Shown: positions 44,358 to 54,593 of the stretch, piece by piece
Layout: each line of letters begins with the position of its first letter
Position numbering within the stretch: position 1 is the first letter of the stretch
Notes under the pieces: generated by a model
What the model saw: only the letters and a program-made list of their open reading frames with translations
The model's database searches: none
What the model was told of the DNA's origin: nothing
Assembly (NCBI GenBank): GCA_027318585.1
Contig: DAHVOW010000001.1
Location: 50,001 to 114,000 of the forward strand
Source of the DNA: Methanobacteriaceae archaeon
Lineage (GTDB): Archaea > Methanobacteriota > Methanobacteria > Methanobacteriales > Methanobacteriaceae
Length of the DNA: 64,000 nucleotides
Direction of reading: 5' to 3'
Translations under genes and position numbers: made by a program

Positions 44358-44730
44358 AAAACTCGATTATTTATATAACGTATCAGATATTTAAGCTTAA
44401 GCCTAATTTTAGTCCACAATAACCCACAACCCCAGGGACTAGAGGATTAGTATGTAACTGGCCTTTACATAATATTTTTTCAAGTGATAAAAAAATTGAT
44501 CCCAACATCCAGTTAGGCAGGGATGAGACTATTTTAAACAGCTTTTATAGATTAAAAAAAGATTTTCAGATATATATTATGATTTTTAATTCTTTATAGG
44601 CCTAATATCATATTCAAACTGGTTAAAACCCATTATTTTTCTTCAATTCAATCTAGTTTATTATAAATTACCTATTCTAATGAGGTTTACTGTTTTTTTT
44701 CCGACAGAAAAATTGAACAAAGAATAATAT
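44358..44730. other. AT-rich divergent intergenic region, nothing recognised
   Basis: 373 bp between the secretion ATPase and the methyltransferase-like gene. It contains only AT-rich promoter-like DNA (for example a TATATATTAT element near 44570-44580) on both strands. I see no ORF, repeat or stable hairpin. Confidence 0.4.
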
Positions 44731-45744
44731 ATGTGTAAAATGAGTGCCTTATTTATGGACATGGATATCAGTTGCACTTGTGGTAAGGACTGCATAGAAA
44801 GTAGTGCAAAGGTAATGAAAAGTCTAAATATTCATTATCTGCCCTGCAAAAACTGTGATACAGATGATCTGGAAAAGTTCCGGCCTTTAAATGAACAAGT
44901 GGAGTTAAATGATATTAATGACCGCTGGAAATCATGCCCATGTGGACGTCGCCATTTGGATCATGTGATGGCCCACATATTAATGATTATGATGGAAGAA
45001 AAACTAAGGGATGGTAATTCCACTTTACGTCAGGTGGGAACACCCCTCTTAACCATCGGATGCCCTTTAAAAGGCCCTCCTTATCTATTAAAAGACTCCA
45101 TGGTCTTATTAACAGACCATATTAATAAAAAATGTTCTCTGAGAGTATATGAAGAGGTGCCTGAGGTTAAAGGTGTTTTAAAGGGCGATATGAGAGTTAC
45201 TGTGGGTGTTAAAGATTCTGAATCATTACCAAACACCTACCAGCTTATGGCCGGGTGTGATTTGAGGTGTGACATCTTAGAAACCCCTTCCGGCCAGATT
45301 TATATCTATAAAAATCAGGGCCAGATCCACCTGGAGTTTCCCAAACCATTAAACCCTAAAATAACCGCTCTTTATAAAACATTTAATAAATACCAAAATC
45401 CAAGCATTCTGGACTGCACATGTGGACCGGGGACTCTGGGAATTTTCGCTCTTAAAGCCGGTGCCAGAAAAGTGGTCTTCAATGACATCTGGTATCCCGC
45501 TGCCGAGATGACTGCCATTAATCTGGAAGTTAATGGATTCCCTGTGAATTTTTTAAAGCAAGAACCGGGACTAATAGCAGAAGGAGAGAATTTTCAGGTT
45601 TACTGTGCTGATATCCGTGATTTAAAATCTTTTTTAGATGAGAAGTTTGATATCGGAGTGATAGATCCGTTTCCAGGTGTTGATTTTACAGAATTAAGCC
45701 ATTCGGTGCGAGAAATGTGTCATGAAGTGATCATAATCCAGTAG
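44731..45744 (+). CDS. Class I SAM-dependent methyltransferase-like protein with Cys-rich N-terminus
   Basis: A 337-residue protein. N-terminal half: cysteine pairs CTCGKDC and CPCGRRHLDH suggest zinc binding. C-terminal half: a Rossmann methyltransferase core with motif I LDCTCGPGTLGIFALKAGA and FNDI (acidic loop) and motif IV VIDPFPGVD. The DPFPG in place of NPPY suggests a nucleic acid base or another substrate; not identified. A second ATG three codons in (44740) is possible; neither has a strong ribosome binding site. Confidence 0.7.
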   Translation: MCKMSALFMDMDISCTCGKDCIESSAKVMKSLNIHYLPCKNCDTDDLEKFRPLNEQVELNDINDRWKSCPCGRRHLDHVMAHILMIMMEEKLRDGNSTLRQVGTPLLTIGCPLKGPPYLLKDSMVLLTDHINKKCSLRVYEEVPEVKGVLKGDMRVTVGVKDSESLPNTYQLMAGCDLRCDILETPSGQIYIYKNQGQIHLEFPKPLNPKITALYKTFNKYQNPSILDCTCGPGTLGIFALKAGARKVVFNDIWYPAAEMTAINLEVNGFPVNFLKQEPGLIAEGENFQVYCADIRDLKSFLDEKFDIGVIDPFPGVDFTELSHSVREMCHEVIIIQ

Positions 45745-45749
45745 AATTA

Positions 45750-46994
45750 TCATAATCCCGCGTAAACTACAATAGCTGGCACTATAAGCACCCCCATCAA
45801 GTGCGACTTGTTAAGACCAAGATAATGGGGAATTAAACCCAGAGATATGGATGTCAGATAAGTCAACACCACCATCAGAATATTAGCTTGCTCTATAAAT
45901 GAAAACAATCCCACTAAGAAAGTCATGAAGATGATCACATACCAGGTTAATCTTTGATAATCCAATTTTTCCAGAGTCTTACCTGCAGCATCTCCCAGCT
46001 TAAGGCACAGAAGCAGGGCCACTGATACTGCAGTTATGGATGTGAATATAAACACCAAGAGTTGAGGAAAATTGACCCCGTTTAGAAGGTGATTAACGTA
46101 AACCGCAATACCACTCCGGGGATTTCCTATCAAAAAAATGGCCATTAATGAGAATAAAGCATCAGAAACGTTAACCCCACTCATGGCCACCAAGAATCCT
46201 TCCTTTTGATTTTCGGTATCACTGCCCCCGCTGAGTTCCTGGGCGATCATGCTGCCCTGGGCCGGCCCTAGGCCCGGGAGGAAACCGAGTATGCTGCCGG
46301 CAATTCCCCCGGCAAATATTCCTCGAATCACGTCGGTGTTTATCCTCAGTCGGTGATATTGATCCTGTTGGGGCAGAAAAGAGTTTTGAGATAGGCTGTA
46401 AAGCATGGTGCTCACTCCAAAAAGGCCGGTGAACATGCATAAAAAGGAAACGCTGGTAGGTAGGGGTGAGTTTAGGAGAGTCCAGCCCATGATCCCGGAG
46501 AGGATGAATATCAATGAAGACCAGACCATGGCCATTTTATCCCTGCTGAGGCGAACAATCATAACCATAACCACTATAATGAGCAATATCCATATGTATG
46601 GCTTCAAAATCCCGTAGAGTGGTGGTAAGACCATCATGAACACTGGTAACAGGAGTATAACTACCATAACCGATCCGAATCCGCCCAGAGCAACTAAACG
46701 GATGGCTTCTTTTCCCCTACCCTGAAGCAGCATTTGATGCCCGGGCAGAACTGATAATACTGTTCCTTCTTCAGGAACACCCAAAAACATGGAGGGAATG
46801 AATTCCAGAAGTGCGTGACTGATGGACATCGATATCAGGAAGACACAAATTGATTCAGGCGAGTAAGAATTTAATAAATAAGCGGAAGAGGCAAAAACAA
46901 AAGCTCCCACGGTGTTAACATGGATTCCGGGAATCAGACCGGTTACCGCACCACAGGATATACCGATAAAGCAGGCCAGGAGGAGGTCCATCAT
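45750..46994 (-). CDS. TctA-family permease (tripartite tricarboxylate transporter-like)
   Basis: A protein of about 414 residues with about 11-12 spans. Family features: an N-terminal [21 protein letters not shown] repeat and, in the second half, [19 protein letters not shown], the duplicated G-rich loops of TctA. No TctB or TctC partner lies nearby; archaeal members are often single genes. The start is one of two adjacent ATGs (46994, 46991) preceded by GGTGGGG; a longer TTG form reaches 47006. Confidence 0.82.
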   Translation of the reverse strand: MMDLLLACFIGISCGAVTGLIPGIHVNTVGAFVFASSAYLLNSYSPESICVFLISMSISHALLEFIPSMFLGVPEEGTVLSVLPGHQMLLQGRGKEAIRLVALGGFGSVMVVILLLPVFMMVLPPLYGILKPYIWILLIIVVMVMIVRLSRDKMAMVWSSLIFILSGIMGWTLLNSPLPTSVSFLCMFTGLFGVSTMLYSLSQNSFLPQQDQYHRLRINTDVIRGIFAGGIAGSILGFLPGLGPAQGSMIAQELSGGSDTENQKEGFLVAMSGVNVSDALFSLMAIFLIGNPRSGIAVYVNHLLNGVNFPQLLVFIFTSITAVSVALLLCLKLGDAAGKTLEKLDYQRLTWYVIIFMTFLVGLFSFIEQANILMVVLTYLTSISLGLIPHYLGLNKSHLMGVLIVPAIVVYAGL

Positions 46995-47209
46995 GTTCCC
47001 CACCAACCATCAGAAATTGGTACCATGTGGAGATATTGAACATCAATATTAATAATTTTATCTAAATTATTATTATCTTATTGGAAACCTCTTGGATGTA
47101 AAAAATGATCATCTAAGGTAAAAAAATAATATGATGAGAATAGAATACACTACACTATCAAAATATTGTTTTATACAAATAAATAAAAAAAATAGAGTAA
47201 AATACCGGC

Positions 47210-47479
47210 TTACATGAGCCGGCGAACATCTATTACTTCTACGCTGTTGACACCATCAATCTGGGCCAGGTTTTCTTCCACTGGTTCGGTTCCACCCTCG
47301 GCATCTCCCACCACAACCATCACGTTAAGGGCCACCAGGCCAAAGGCAATGGGTTCTTCAACAATCTTATGAAATTCCGCTCCGGATGGCATGGAACTTT
47401 CCACATCAGCTTTGATTTTTTCCAAGTCCACATCCGGGCTTTCAGGCATGAGTTTTATAGTTGCTACTACGTCTCCCAT
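47210..47479 (-). CDS. ef1b: Translation elongation factor 1-beta (aEF-1beta)
   Basis: An 89-residue protein matching the archaeal EF-1beta nucleotide exchange factor for EF-1A: DVVATIKLMPESPDVDLEKI, EEPIAFGLVALNVMVVV and GVNSVEVIDVRRLM. It has a very strong ribosome binding site (GGAGGAAATACTATG). It lies directly before a zinc-ribbon gene in the same direction. Confidence 0.96.
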   Translation of the reverse strand: MGDVVATIKLMPESPDVDLEKIKADVESSMPSGAEFHKIVEEPIAFGLVALNVMVVVGDAEGGTEPVEENLAQIDGVNSVEVIDVRRLM

Positions 47480-47532
47480 AGTATTTCCTCCTTAAATTTT
47501 AATAATTTCCTTGGTAATGATCTCTAATTAAC

Positions 47533-47694
<162 letters not shown>

Positions 47695-48339
47695 TTAATC
47701 TCCTCCAATAAACGTGCATATGGAGCTCTTACCATCCATTATGGATAGAGCCCTTTCGGGATACTTTCCATTAACAACATAACATGCGGATGGGTATTGT
47801 AATAAAAGCTCCGCAAAACTATCATCTACAGATGTTTCACCAAAATCTAGCAGTTTTCTAGTATTAATATTTTTTAATAATTGGGCTCCATCCTGTGACG
47901 GATCCCGGGTGTATATACCATCTACATCAGTGGCTATTAATAGTTTCGCCTCCAGTAAGTGGGCGAAGTAGAGTGAGATGGAATCGGAGGTAACTCTCCA
48001 GGAGTGTTCCAGGGGGTCCAGAGAATCCATAAGTTTTGATGGTAGCAATATCGGAGTTAGACCCGACTTTATGGCATTTTCAGCATCTTCCAGAGAATAT
48101 ACAGCTATTCCGTTCTTAATTTTGTCAGATAGAAGTATTCCCAGAATGTCCATGCACATTATGGCAGCATGGTGGTTAGCAGAATTGGAAAAGTCAATTT
48201 GGTAATCAAATTTCCTTAAAAGGTTAGCAAAGTCCCCTCCACCACAAATTACTACTACATCTAGGCCTTTAAGATTCTCGGCTAATTTTATGGCTTGATG
48301 GGGAAACAAACTACCACCGATCTTAACTACCCAATCCAT
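47695..48339 (-). CDS. mfnE: Amino-acid-kinase-fold protein, probable MfnE (methanofuran biosynthesis)
   Basis: A 214-residue kinase of the amino acid kinase fold: [22 protein letters not shown], and [14 protein letters not shown] near the end. Archaeal proteins of this size and with this TDVDGIY site match MfnE, which phosphorylates aminomethylfuran-methyl phosphate in methanofuran synthesis. It heads a compact minus-strand run with the zinc ribbon and EF-1beta genes. The pathway assignment is inference. Confidence 0.6.
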   Translation of the reverse strand: MDWVVKIGGSLFPHQAIKLAENLKGLDVVVICGGGDFANLLRKFDYQIDFSNSANHHAAIMCMDILGILLSDKIKNGIAVYSLEDAENAIKSGLTPILLPSKLMDSLDPLEHSWRVTSDSISLYFAHLLEAKLLIATDVDGIYTRDPSQDGAQLLKNINTRKLLDFGETSVDDSFAELLLQYPSACYVVNGKYPERALSIMDGKSSICTFIGGD

Positions 48340-48363
48340 TTAAAACCCCCCCCACACATAATA

Positions 48364-48705
48364 TTACTTGAGAAGTTTAAGATCCTGGGTGATTTTGTCG
48401 ATTTTTTCATCTTCATCAGGCCCTATTCCCAGACAGGTCACTGTGGAGGGCGGAAGTTCAGTATGGCCCGCATCCCTTACTAAGTAATGGGGAATTCCTG
48501 CTGCTTTGACCAGTTCAAAAATATGGTAAAGTTCTTCTGCGTCTTTAACCTTTAAAACAACCTTTTTTTCGGCTTCTCTTTCCCACTTGGTTATTTTTAA
48601 TTTGCCAGCCTTCTTATAAGCACCAATACTACCGTGACAGGCCTGGGCAGCTATTTTACCCCTGCTCATAGGTAAATCTCCCCTGATGACTATAACTTGT
48701 TTCAT
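48364..48705 (-). CDS. pth2: Peptidyl-tRNA hydrolase, archaeal/eukaryotic type (Pth2)
   Basis: A 113-residue protein with the Pth2 signature [25 protein letters not shown] and the C-terminal [12 protein letters not shown] region. It releases peptides from stalled peptidyl-tRNA. I begin at ATG 48705, which gives the usual family length; a TTG nine bases upstream is possible. No good ribosome binding site is visible for either. Confidence 0.95.
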   Translation of the reverse strand: MKQVIVIRGDLPMSRGKIAAQACHGSIGAYKKAGKLKITKWEREAEKKVVLKVKDAEELYHIFELVKAAGIPHYLVRDAGHTELPPSTVTCLGIGPDEDEKIDKITQDLKLLK

Positions 48706-48781
48706 ATTTATCAATAATTAGATGATTTTAATGCCATAAAAATAGTGTTCATAGAAAATAAAGAAAAAATAAAAATTGGGG

Positions 48782-49312
48782 TTATTTTATCTGGAAACTG
48801 TTGATTATGAGGTCGAAGTTAGATTGCTGGGAGTTGTAGTCGGATACGGTAGTACTGCACACTATGCTGTAGGCAACATTATCTTTGACCATAAGGACCA
48901 TGCGTTCTTTTTTAGCTTCTCCAGAAACCGTTATAGTGTAGACTATTTCTGTAGCTGGGACTCCACTAACGGTTAAATTTCTTTCAGAGACTATTTGTAC
49001 CCCTTGATCGATAAGGGAAGTTTTAGTTTCACTGGTCACTGTATCAATGGTTAAATTGGCAGGAGTTTTTTGAACCGCCACCAGAGTTTTGTAAACATTG
49101 TTCTGTATACTATCAGGATCAGCTACCGATGCAATAACCGGTGCAGCATCAGTGGTACCAATTGAAACCTGATTAGTGGACAAATTATCCCAACCGGAAG
49201 GATAATTAAAGGTTACACCATTAGCATTAAACACCTCATTTCCAGATGTGCATCCAGAAGCCAAAGTGGTTGCTACCAAAACCAGAAATAACAGGACAAT
49301 ACTTCTCTTCAT
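48782..49312 (-). CDS. PsbP-related lipoprotein
   Basis: A 176-residue exported lipoprotein: hydrophobic signal ending LASGC21, then GVTFNYPSGWDNLS and a beta-rich PsbP/MOG1-like domain. The same opening motif (F-N-Y-P-S-x-W-D) starts the C-terminal domain of the HEAT protein at 29722. Such single-domain lipoproteins are common in methanogens and of unknown function. It should be anchored at the outer face of the membrane. Confidence 0.8.
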   Translation of the reverse strand: MKRSIVLLFLVLVATTLASGCTSGNEVFNANGVTFNYPSGWDNLSTNQVSIGTTDAAPVIASVADPDSIQNNVYKTLVAVQKTPANLTIDTVTSETKTSLIDQGVQIVSERNLTVSGVPATEIVYTITVSGEAKKERMVLMVKDNVAYSIVCSTTVSDYNSQQSNFDLIINSFQIK

Positions 49313-49375
49313 ATTACACCTCGTTTATTTGATAGGAAATATATGGGCGTGTGATTTTATTATAGTTTACCTTTA

Positions 49376-49561
49376 TTAAGGATGGATCCAATCTTCTTCA
49401 CCAGATAATATCTCATAACCTTCGCTTAACATATAGGCAGACATAAGGAGCCCAATAATTGATCCTCAGGATAGCATGAAAATTAGTAAAAAACCCCGTA
49501 AAAAGAACTGCTAATAGAAAGGACAATATTCTTTCAATCCCCCCTATTCCTGACCATATTG
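49376..49561 (-). pseudogene. Frameshifted remnant of a small membrane protein
   Basis: On the minus strand the frame beginning GGIERILSFLLAVLFTGF has a transmembrane-like helix and ends in an out-of-frame stretch; skipping one base near 49464 continues as IIGLLMSAYMLSEGYEILSG and ends EEDWIHP at a TAA. The two halves make a good two-span small protein, resembling DUF2892-like proteins. There is no standard start codon for the first half either; a further one-base shift in the G6 run near 49539-49544 would give an ATG. I call it a decayed gene. Confidence 0.4.
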
Positions 49562-49641
49562 TTCGAAAGAAAGATTAATTGGTGTCTGAAAAGGAAAAAA
49601 CTACCCTATTAGTGTATTTAAATTCCATTCATAATCAAAAA

Positions 49642-50844
49642 TTAAAAGATATCCCTATTCATAACCCTTTTGCCCATTCTCTCCGGATCAACGGCGTAAA
49701 CTTCTAATCCCGGTATCACAACCCTAACTACAGGAATATCAATTTCTGGACGGGTTAAGTCAACATAAAGAACTTCTTCGATGCCTGTTTTTTTAAGTTC
49801 TTCCATAGATATTTCCAGGTCATCCTTAAAGGAGGACGTGGATTTGTTATTCATCTGGGAGAGGTCAATTTTTTCATTATACTCTCCAAACCAATGTTTA
49901 TTAATACGTTTCATGCGCTCGTAGCCCGCTTTTCGCATGAAAACTGCCCGAGTGGTGTCTTCCCTGGTTCCATGTATCTGGGTGGCACGACTCTGAGCCA
50001 CTTCCGTTAAAGCCCTTATCGCTGCGATCTCCGGATCCAAGTGGGTTCCCACCCCCATGGTTAAAAGGGCCGGGTCCTTAAGTACCTTATCATCGGCCAC
50101 CGCAGCAATGGTGGTTATTTCTATGTCCGCTGTTAGGTCCACCAACTTAACATCCACCCCGGATTCCATGAATTTAGACAAAAGGATATTAATAAGCTCA
50201 TTTTGAGCTTCATCACATACAACTTCTGTTTTATGCTTCTTACGGGCTTCAAAGATGCTCCAGGCATCTCTTTCCACCAACTCCATCAGCCCATGAAAAA
50301 CTGCCTCCTCCAGGACGTTACCTGAAGCCAAACCATTGGTGTTGGACTTGAAAAGATGAACCCCATCCCGGGGTTGATAAGGATGGTAAACTGAATTAGC
50401 AGGTATAAGCTGCTTATTGTCGGTTTTGGCATCCCGGGCGGTTACCCACTCAATTTTTTGAAATTGGGGATCAGATATCCTCTGAGGGATTATCAGAGAA
50501 GTGGGATCCAGACATTTCCCTGCTTCATAAACCTTTGAAATAACATTATCTTTATCTGATTTTTGGAACTCCGCAGAATACCTTTCAAAGGCCTCCATCA
50601 TGGCCGAAGCTTTGGCCTGGATTTTGGTAGCCCCCTTACCAGCATATATGCTAACCGCACCCTCAGCTGCTCCCGGTCGGATGGCAGAGTACACCGGTAT
50701 GCCCACACGGTCCAGGTGAGTTATCTCGGCGATTCGGGTTACTCCTGCAAATTTCAGCTTCTTCTCAACCCTGTTGATGGTTTCTTCCGGATTAACAGCC
50801 CGGTGGGTGCATCCAAAGTATTTGACTGGTATTTCTCTGAACAT
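49642..50844 (-). CDS. YcaO-related McrA-glycine thioamidation protein (methanogenesis marker 1)
   Basis: A 400-residue YcaO-fold ATPase. ATP-binding parts include [24 protein letters not shown] and the later [12 protein letters not shown] segment. The archaeal group with this sequence installs thioglycine in McrA of methyl-coenzyme M reductase. It needs the partner TfuA, which is not beside it here. Start ATG 50844; the upstream minus-strand M50 gene is 15 bp away. Confidence 0.87.
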   Translation of the reverse strand: MFREIPVKYFGCTHRAVNPEETINRVEKKLKFAGVTRIAEITHLDRVGIPVYSAIRPGAAEGAVSIYAGKGATKIQAKASAMMEAFERYSAEFQKSDKDNVISKVYEAGKCLDPTSLIIPQRISDPQFQKIEWVTARDAKTDNKQLIPANSVYHPYQPRDGVHLFKSNTNGLASGNVLEEAVFHGLMELVERDAWSIFEARKKHKTEVVCDEAQNELINILLSKFMESGVDVKLVDLTADIEITTIAAVADDKVLKDPALLTMGVGTHLDPEIAAIRALTEVAQSRATQIHGTREDTTRAVFMRKAGYERMKRINKHWFGEYNEKIDLSQMNNKSTSSFKDDLEISMEELKKTGIEEVLYVDLTRPEIDIPVVRVVIPGLEVYAVDPERMGKRVMNRDIF

Positions 50845-50859
50845 TTGACACCATTTATA

Positions 50860-51462
50860 TTATAATATTCGAATTCCCATCGAAGACAGAACCATCAAAA
50901 ATGTGATAGACGCTGTTAGAGCCCATATAATTGGGTTCCACTTGAAAACCTTAGCCCCATCAAGAATACTAAAAGGGATAAGGTTGAATAAAGCTAAAAA
51001 ACTGTTAACAGTGAATCCCAATACACCAATTTCGCTGAAAATGCTGGAAGGTGGTGAAATGAATTCTAACCCTACAAACAGAAAGGCCAGGATTATGTTT
51101 GTTAAGGGCCCTGCTATGGAGATCTTACCGTTTTCTTCCCGGGTAATATGTTCTCCATGGATATATACTGCTCCGGGGGCTGCAAAGACAAATCCAAAAA
51201 GAGCTGTCACAATGGCCAGTATTAGTCCACCAGGCCAAACCTTGTATTCAGCAAAAAATCCATACTTGATAGCTACAAACTTGTGAGCAAGTTCGTGGAA
51301 CACAAAACCAAACCCCACCGCTATTAAGGTAATGGGAATAACGTTGAGGAAGGTGATAATGTCATATCCACGATATATGGTAAATATATACGCAAAAACA
51401 CCGGCAATAACCAGCATAGAAATTATTATATCCCTAATTTCTCTGGAAGTAAATTTTACCAT
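50860..51462 (-). CDS. Site-2 protease family (M50) protein, short form
   Basis: A 200-residue membrane protein of five or six spans with [16 protein letters not shown] (HExxH zinc motif) in the second span and [14 protein letters not shown], the third-ligand Asp region. It is half the length of the other M50 protein in the window and lacks a soluble N-terminal domain, like the minimal MTH-type S2P homologues. Substrate unknown. It lies 15 bp ahead of the YcaO gene, in the same direction. Confidence 0.82.
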   Translation of the reverse strand: MVKFTSREIRDIIISMLVIAGVFAYIFTIYRGYDIITFLNVIPITLIAVGFGFVFHELAHKFVAIKYGFFAEYKVWPGGLILAIVTALFGFVFAAPGAVYIHGEHITREENGKISIAGPLTNIILAFLFVGLEFISPPSSIFSEIGVLGFTVNSFLALFNLIPFSILDGAKVFKWNPIIWALTASITFLMVLSSMGIRIL

Positions 51463-51716
51463 TATTATTAACCCACATTTTCTTACTTATAATAATTTTC
51501 GTCCTTAAAAAAATGCCTCTAAATTGATCTAAAAGAGAATCTTGAAAAATTTATCGGATAGGATAAGAATCTAAATAGATACTCAAATACCAAATATTTT
51601 TTAAAAATCTGATATCATATATTTTGTTGTATAGAAAATGAAGCTTAACTAATCAATGTTGAATATAGAGATTGAAATTTAAAAAACTAAGTATAAAACG
51701 GGAAATGGGTCTTCAA

Positions 51717-52175
51717 ATGAGCTTTTCTTGCGAATACTGTCAAATTGAAGGGGGATACGGGGATTTGATGTGGGAAACAGCCTATTGGCTTATTTTCTTA
51801 GCACCGAGTCAGAGATATCTGGGTACCTGTGTAGTTGCACAAAAAAGAGGTTGTGGAGATCTTTCTGAAGTACGAGAGGAGGAATGGGTGGACTTCGGGT
51901 TAATTGTGAAAAGACTGGAAGAAACCTTGAAAAGTGTGTTCAATCCTACACTTTTTAACTGGAGTTGTTTTAAAAACGCCACTTTTCGCAATCAGAATCC
52001 CAAACCAGAAGTACACTGGCATTTCATTCCTCGTTATAATGAAGAAGTTGTTTTTGGCGGATTAAAATTCAAAGACCCGGACTTCGGTTATATTCCTCAA
52101 CCTATCCCTAGGAAAATACCACCAGAAGTTCAGAAAGATCTTAAAAAGAAGATTGAATCCTATTTAACCAAATAA
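51717..52175 (+). CDS. HIT-family protein
   Basis: A protein of about 152 residues with the HIT histidine triad near the C-terminus, in the form VHWHFIPRY (H-x-H-x-x-P), and an N-terminal CEYC pair near the start. HIT proteins hydrolyse dinucleoside polyphosphates or AMP conjugates. I use ATG 51717 because the CxxC usually follows closely; ATG 51705 and TTG 51672 are open alternatives with weak ribosome binding sites. Confidence 0.75.
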   Translation: MSFSCEYCQIEGGYGDLMWETAYWLIFLAPSQRYLGTCVVAQKRGCGDLSEVREEEWVDFGLIVKRLEETLKSVFNPTLFNWSCFKNATFRNQNPKPEVHWHFIPRYNEEVVFGGLKFKDPDFGYIPQPIPRKIPPEVQKDLKKKIESYLTK

Positions 52176-52238
52176 ACAACCCATAACTACTAGCTAAAAT
52201 AATTTAATAAAAATAAACAATATGGAAGGAAGTTTTCT

Positions 52239-53231
52239 ATGGAAGTCCCAGAAATTGTTAACCAGATGCATGAAGAAGGCCTAGAATCCCTCCTGATTTT
52301 TCAACCAGAAAATATAACCTACCTAAGTGGATATTGGCCCACCAGTTCCTCAATTTTGTTACTTAAAGATGATCCAGTGCTCCTGGTACCCAAACTAGAC
52401 CGTAAAGAGGCAGAAGAAATTTCAACAATAACAGTTGAGGAATTAAAATCCTTAGATAAACTCAAAAAGGAACTTCCAGCAAACTTGGGAGTGGAGCCCT
52501 CCCTAAACATTGCCACCTACCAGAAGTTAGGGGATGACTTTAAAATTCGGGTGACGGACCTCTTGGAAAGGTCTCGGATTATAAAATCAGACCATGAAAT
52601 TTCCAATATCCAGAAGGCCACTGATATAGCCGAAAAATCATTGCTGGAGCTGGAAATAAGAGGTGCCGAAGAGGAAGTTGCAGCCCAGCTAGAATATATA
52701 ATGAGGATTAATGGTTCCAGTAAACCAGCTTTTGACACTATTATGGCGTCTGGATATCGTTCCAGTTTTCCCCACGCGTCCACCTCCTCAGAAAATATTG
52801 AAAGCCCCCTGGTAATTGATTGGGGAGCAGTCCATAATCATTATGCATCAGACACCAGCCGTACCCTGATCCAGACTGAACGAGAGGAGGAAATTTTTGA
52901 CATAGTTCTTGAAGCCCAGACTAAGGCCATAAAAACTATTAAACCCGGAGTTAAGGCTTCTTATATCGATAAAGTGGCCCGAGATATTATTACTGAATAT
53001 GGCTACGGTGAAAGTTTCCTTCATTCTACCGGGCACGGTGTGGGTCTGGAGGTTCATGAAATGCCTTCACTATCATCCAGAGAGGATAAAAAATTAGAGG
53101 CCGGTATGGTGATCACCGTGGAACCGGGTATATATCTGGAGGGAGAATTTGGAGTTCGAGTGGAAGACATGGTTCTGGTAGAAAAAAGATCCCGGGTCTT
53201 GAATAATATGGATTCAAGACTGAGTTTCTAG
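52239..53231 (+). CDS. Xaa-Pro aminopeptidase-like peptidase (M24 family)
   Basis: A 330-residue protein: an N-terminal creatinase-type domain (about 1-115) and a C-terminal pita-bread domain with the metal ligands DWGAVHNHYASDTSR (two Asp), STGHGVGLEVHE (His), TVEPGIYL (Glu) and VRVEDMVLV (Glu). It removes N-terminal residues next to proline. GGAAGG stands before the ATG. Confidence 0.9.
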   Translation: MEVPEIVNQMHEEGLESLLIFQPENITYLSGYWPTSSSILLLKDDPVLLVPKLDRKEAEEISTITVEELKSLDKLKKELPANLGVEPSLNIATYQKLGDDFKIRVTDLLERSRIIKSDHEISNIQKATDIAEKSLLELEIRGAEEEVAAQLEYIMRINGSSKPAFDTIMASGYRSSFPHASTSSENIESPLVIDWGAVHNHYASDTSRTLIQTEREEEIFDIVLEAQTKAIKTIKPGVKASYIDKVARDIITEYGYGESFLHSTGHGVGLEVHEMPSLSSREDKKLEAGMVITVEPGIYLEGEFGVRVEDMVLVEKRSRVLNNMDSRLSF

Positions 53232-53345
53232 GCAGTGCCTAACATACGACAATTGTCTAGTGAAGAAAGAATCCATAAACCGTGACTTACTTATAATAAT
53301 ATAATATATAATAAGCTAACATAATTAATGAGTAGGTGAAAAAAA

Positions 53346-54281
53346 ATGGCCTTGATACCCCCCCCATTAGCACCAGTATCTGAGACCATGGACCAAATAT
53401 TTCCAGATAGGTATTTAGTAAGACTTCAGGAGACTCTTATACGGGCCGGATTGTACGTTAAAGCCTCTGATCTTATAACTTTACTTGTTCTCGTTGGTGT
53501 CGGATTAGCAGTCGTTGCATTTGTGTTGTTTTCAATTTTTGGGATAAATCCTATTTTCGGAGTTCTTTTAGGAATATTTGCTCCAGCCATCATCGTAGGT
53601 GTATGGTTGTTCTTTTTAATGGAAAGGCGAGTAGATGCCATTGAAAATGGAACTCCCGATTTTTTGAGGCAGATCGCGTCACTTTTACGCGCCGGTGTAG
53701 GGATCGAAACTGCTTTAGAAGATATATCTAAACATGGTAAAGGACCACTCTACGATGAACTTAAAAGGACAGTAATTGAGATAAAAATTGGAAGCACCTT
53801 TGATGAATCCCTTCTAGCCATGGGGGAGCGCCTCAAATCCAAAAATCTTGACCGGACATTTCGTATGATATTGGAAGGAAGAAGGGTGGGTGGAAGTCTT
53901 GCCGATGTTATCGAAACTGTGGCCGAAGACCTGAGAGCAGTTTTGTCACTTCAAAGGGAGCGACGGGCAAACGTCATGATGTCCGTAATGTTTTTAGTTA
54001 TAGCCGCCATCATAGCCGCTCCTTTCGCACTGGGAATGATTATGACCTACTCCTCCTTTATTGAGGTCATTGGAAAACCCAATACACTACAGGATGCAGC
54101 GATGATGTCCGCCACCGGTTATATAATCATACACTCCATCATAGCCAGTTTATTAATTGGTATTGTCATGTATGGAAGTGCCCGTAAGGGAGTGAAGTAC
54201 GCACTTCTACTGGTGCCGGCAGCCTATGCCATATTTTATGTTATAACGCTTTTAGGACCAGGATTATTAGGATTTTCTTAA
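53346..54281 (+). CDS. Type II secretion F-family membrane protein (TadC-like)
   Basis: A 311-residue protein with N-terminal spans, a cytoplasmic helical region ([24 protein letters not shown] and [27 protein letters not shown]) and further spans at the end. It resembles the F-family protein at 41546 but without its basic N-terminal extension. It is followed closely by a class III signal-peptide pilin, so it probably belongs to an archaeal type-IV-pilus-like fibre system. GTAGGTGAA precedes the ATG and AT-rich DNA with TATAATATA elements lies ahead. Confidence 0.88.
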   Translation: MALIPPPLAPVSETMDQIFPDRYLVRLQETLIRAGLYVKASDLITLLVLVGVGLAVVAFVLFSIFGINPIFGVLLGIFAPAIIVGVWLFFLMERRVDAIENGTPDFLRQIASLLRAGVGIETALEDISKHGKGPLYDELKRTVIEIKIGSTFDESLLAMGERLKSKNLDRTFRMILEGRRVGGSLADVIETVAEDLRAVLSLQRERRANVMMSVMFLVIAAIIAAPFALGMIMTYSSFIEVIGKPNTLQDAAMMSATGYIIIHSIIASLLIGIVMYGSARKGVKYALLLVPAAYAIFYVITLLGPGLLGFS

Positions 54282-54295
54282 AGGGGGTTTTATCT

Positions 54296-54496
54296 ATTAG
54301 AATTGTAAATGACGAATCAGGGCAAACTGGAGCAGAAATGATCCTCATTATCGGAGGCATAATTGTTATTGCCATTATAGCGGCCATTGTGTACCGGAAT
54401 TACTTGCAGGGTCTGGGTGATGAAATTAACAAGACTGAAGTGCAGAATGTGAACAACAACATTCAAGATCTCGGTAACACCATTAGCGGTACCTAA
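54296..54496 (+). CDS. Class III signal peptide (pilin-like) protein, apparent ATT start
   Basis: The frame encodes about 66 residues: a short N-terminus with SGQTGAEMILIIGGIIV, the class III signal peptide with the conserved Gln and Glu and the hydrophobic stretch, then VYRNYLQGLGDEINKTEV and a polar tail. These are prepilin-like proteins cut before Gln. There is no in-frame ATG, GTG or TTG before the signal motif. The best start is ATT at 54296, with AAAGGGGG ending 8 nt before it. An ATG inside the hydrophobic helix would drop the processing site. It lies 14 bp after the F-family gene. Confidence 0.8.
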   Translation: MRIVNDESGQTGAEMILIIGGIIVIAIIAAIVYRNYLQGLGDEINKTEVQNVNNNIQDLGNTISGT

Positions 54497-54593
54497 ACTT
54501 TAGATTTCCCGTGTTAAATTTTATAATAGAAATTGCTTTTTTATTTTAAATTTTCTTTTTATCCATCCTAAAAGATCTGATGGAGGTTTACGC

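Noticed and set aside
50860..51462. TfuA partner of the YcaO protein
   Set aside because: The neighbour has a clear HELAH zinc motif and membrane spans, so it is an M50 protease and not TfuA.
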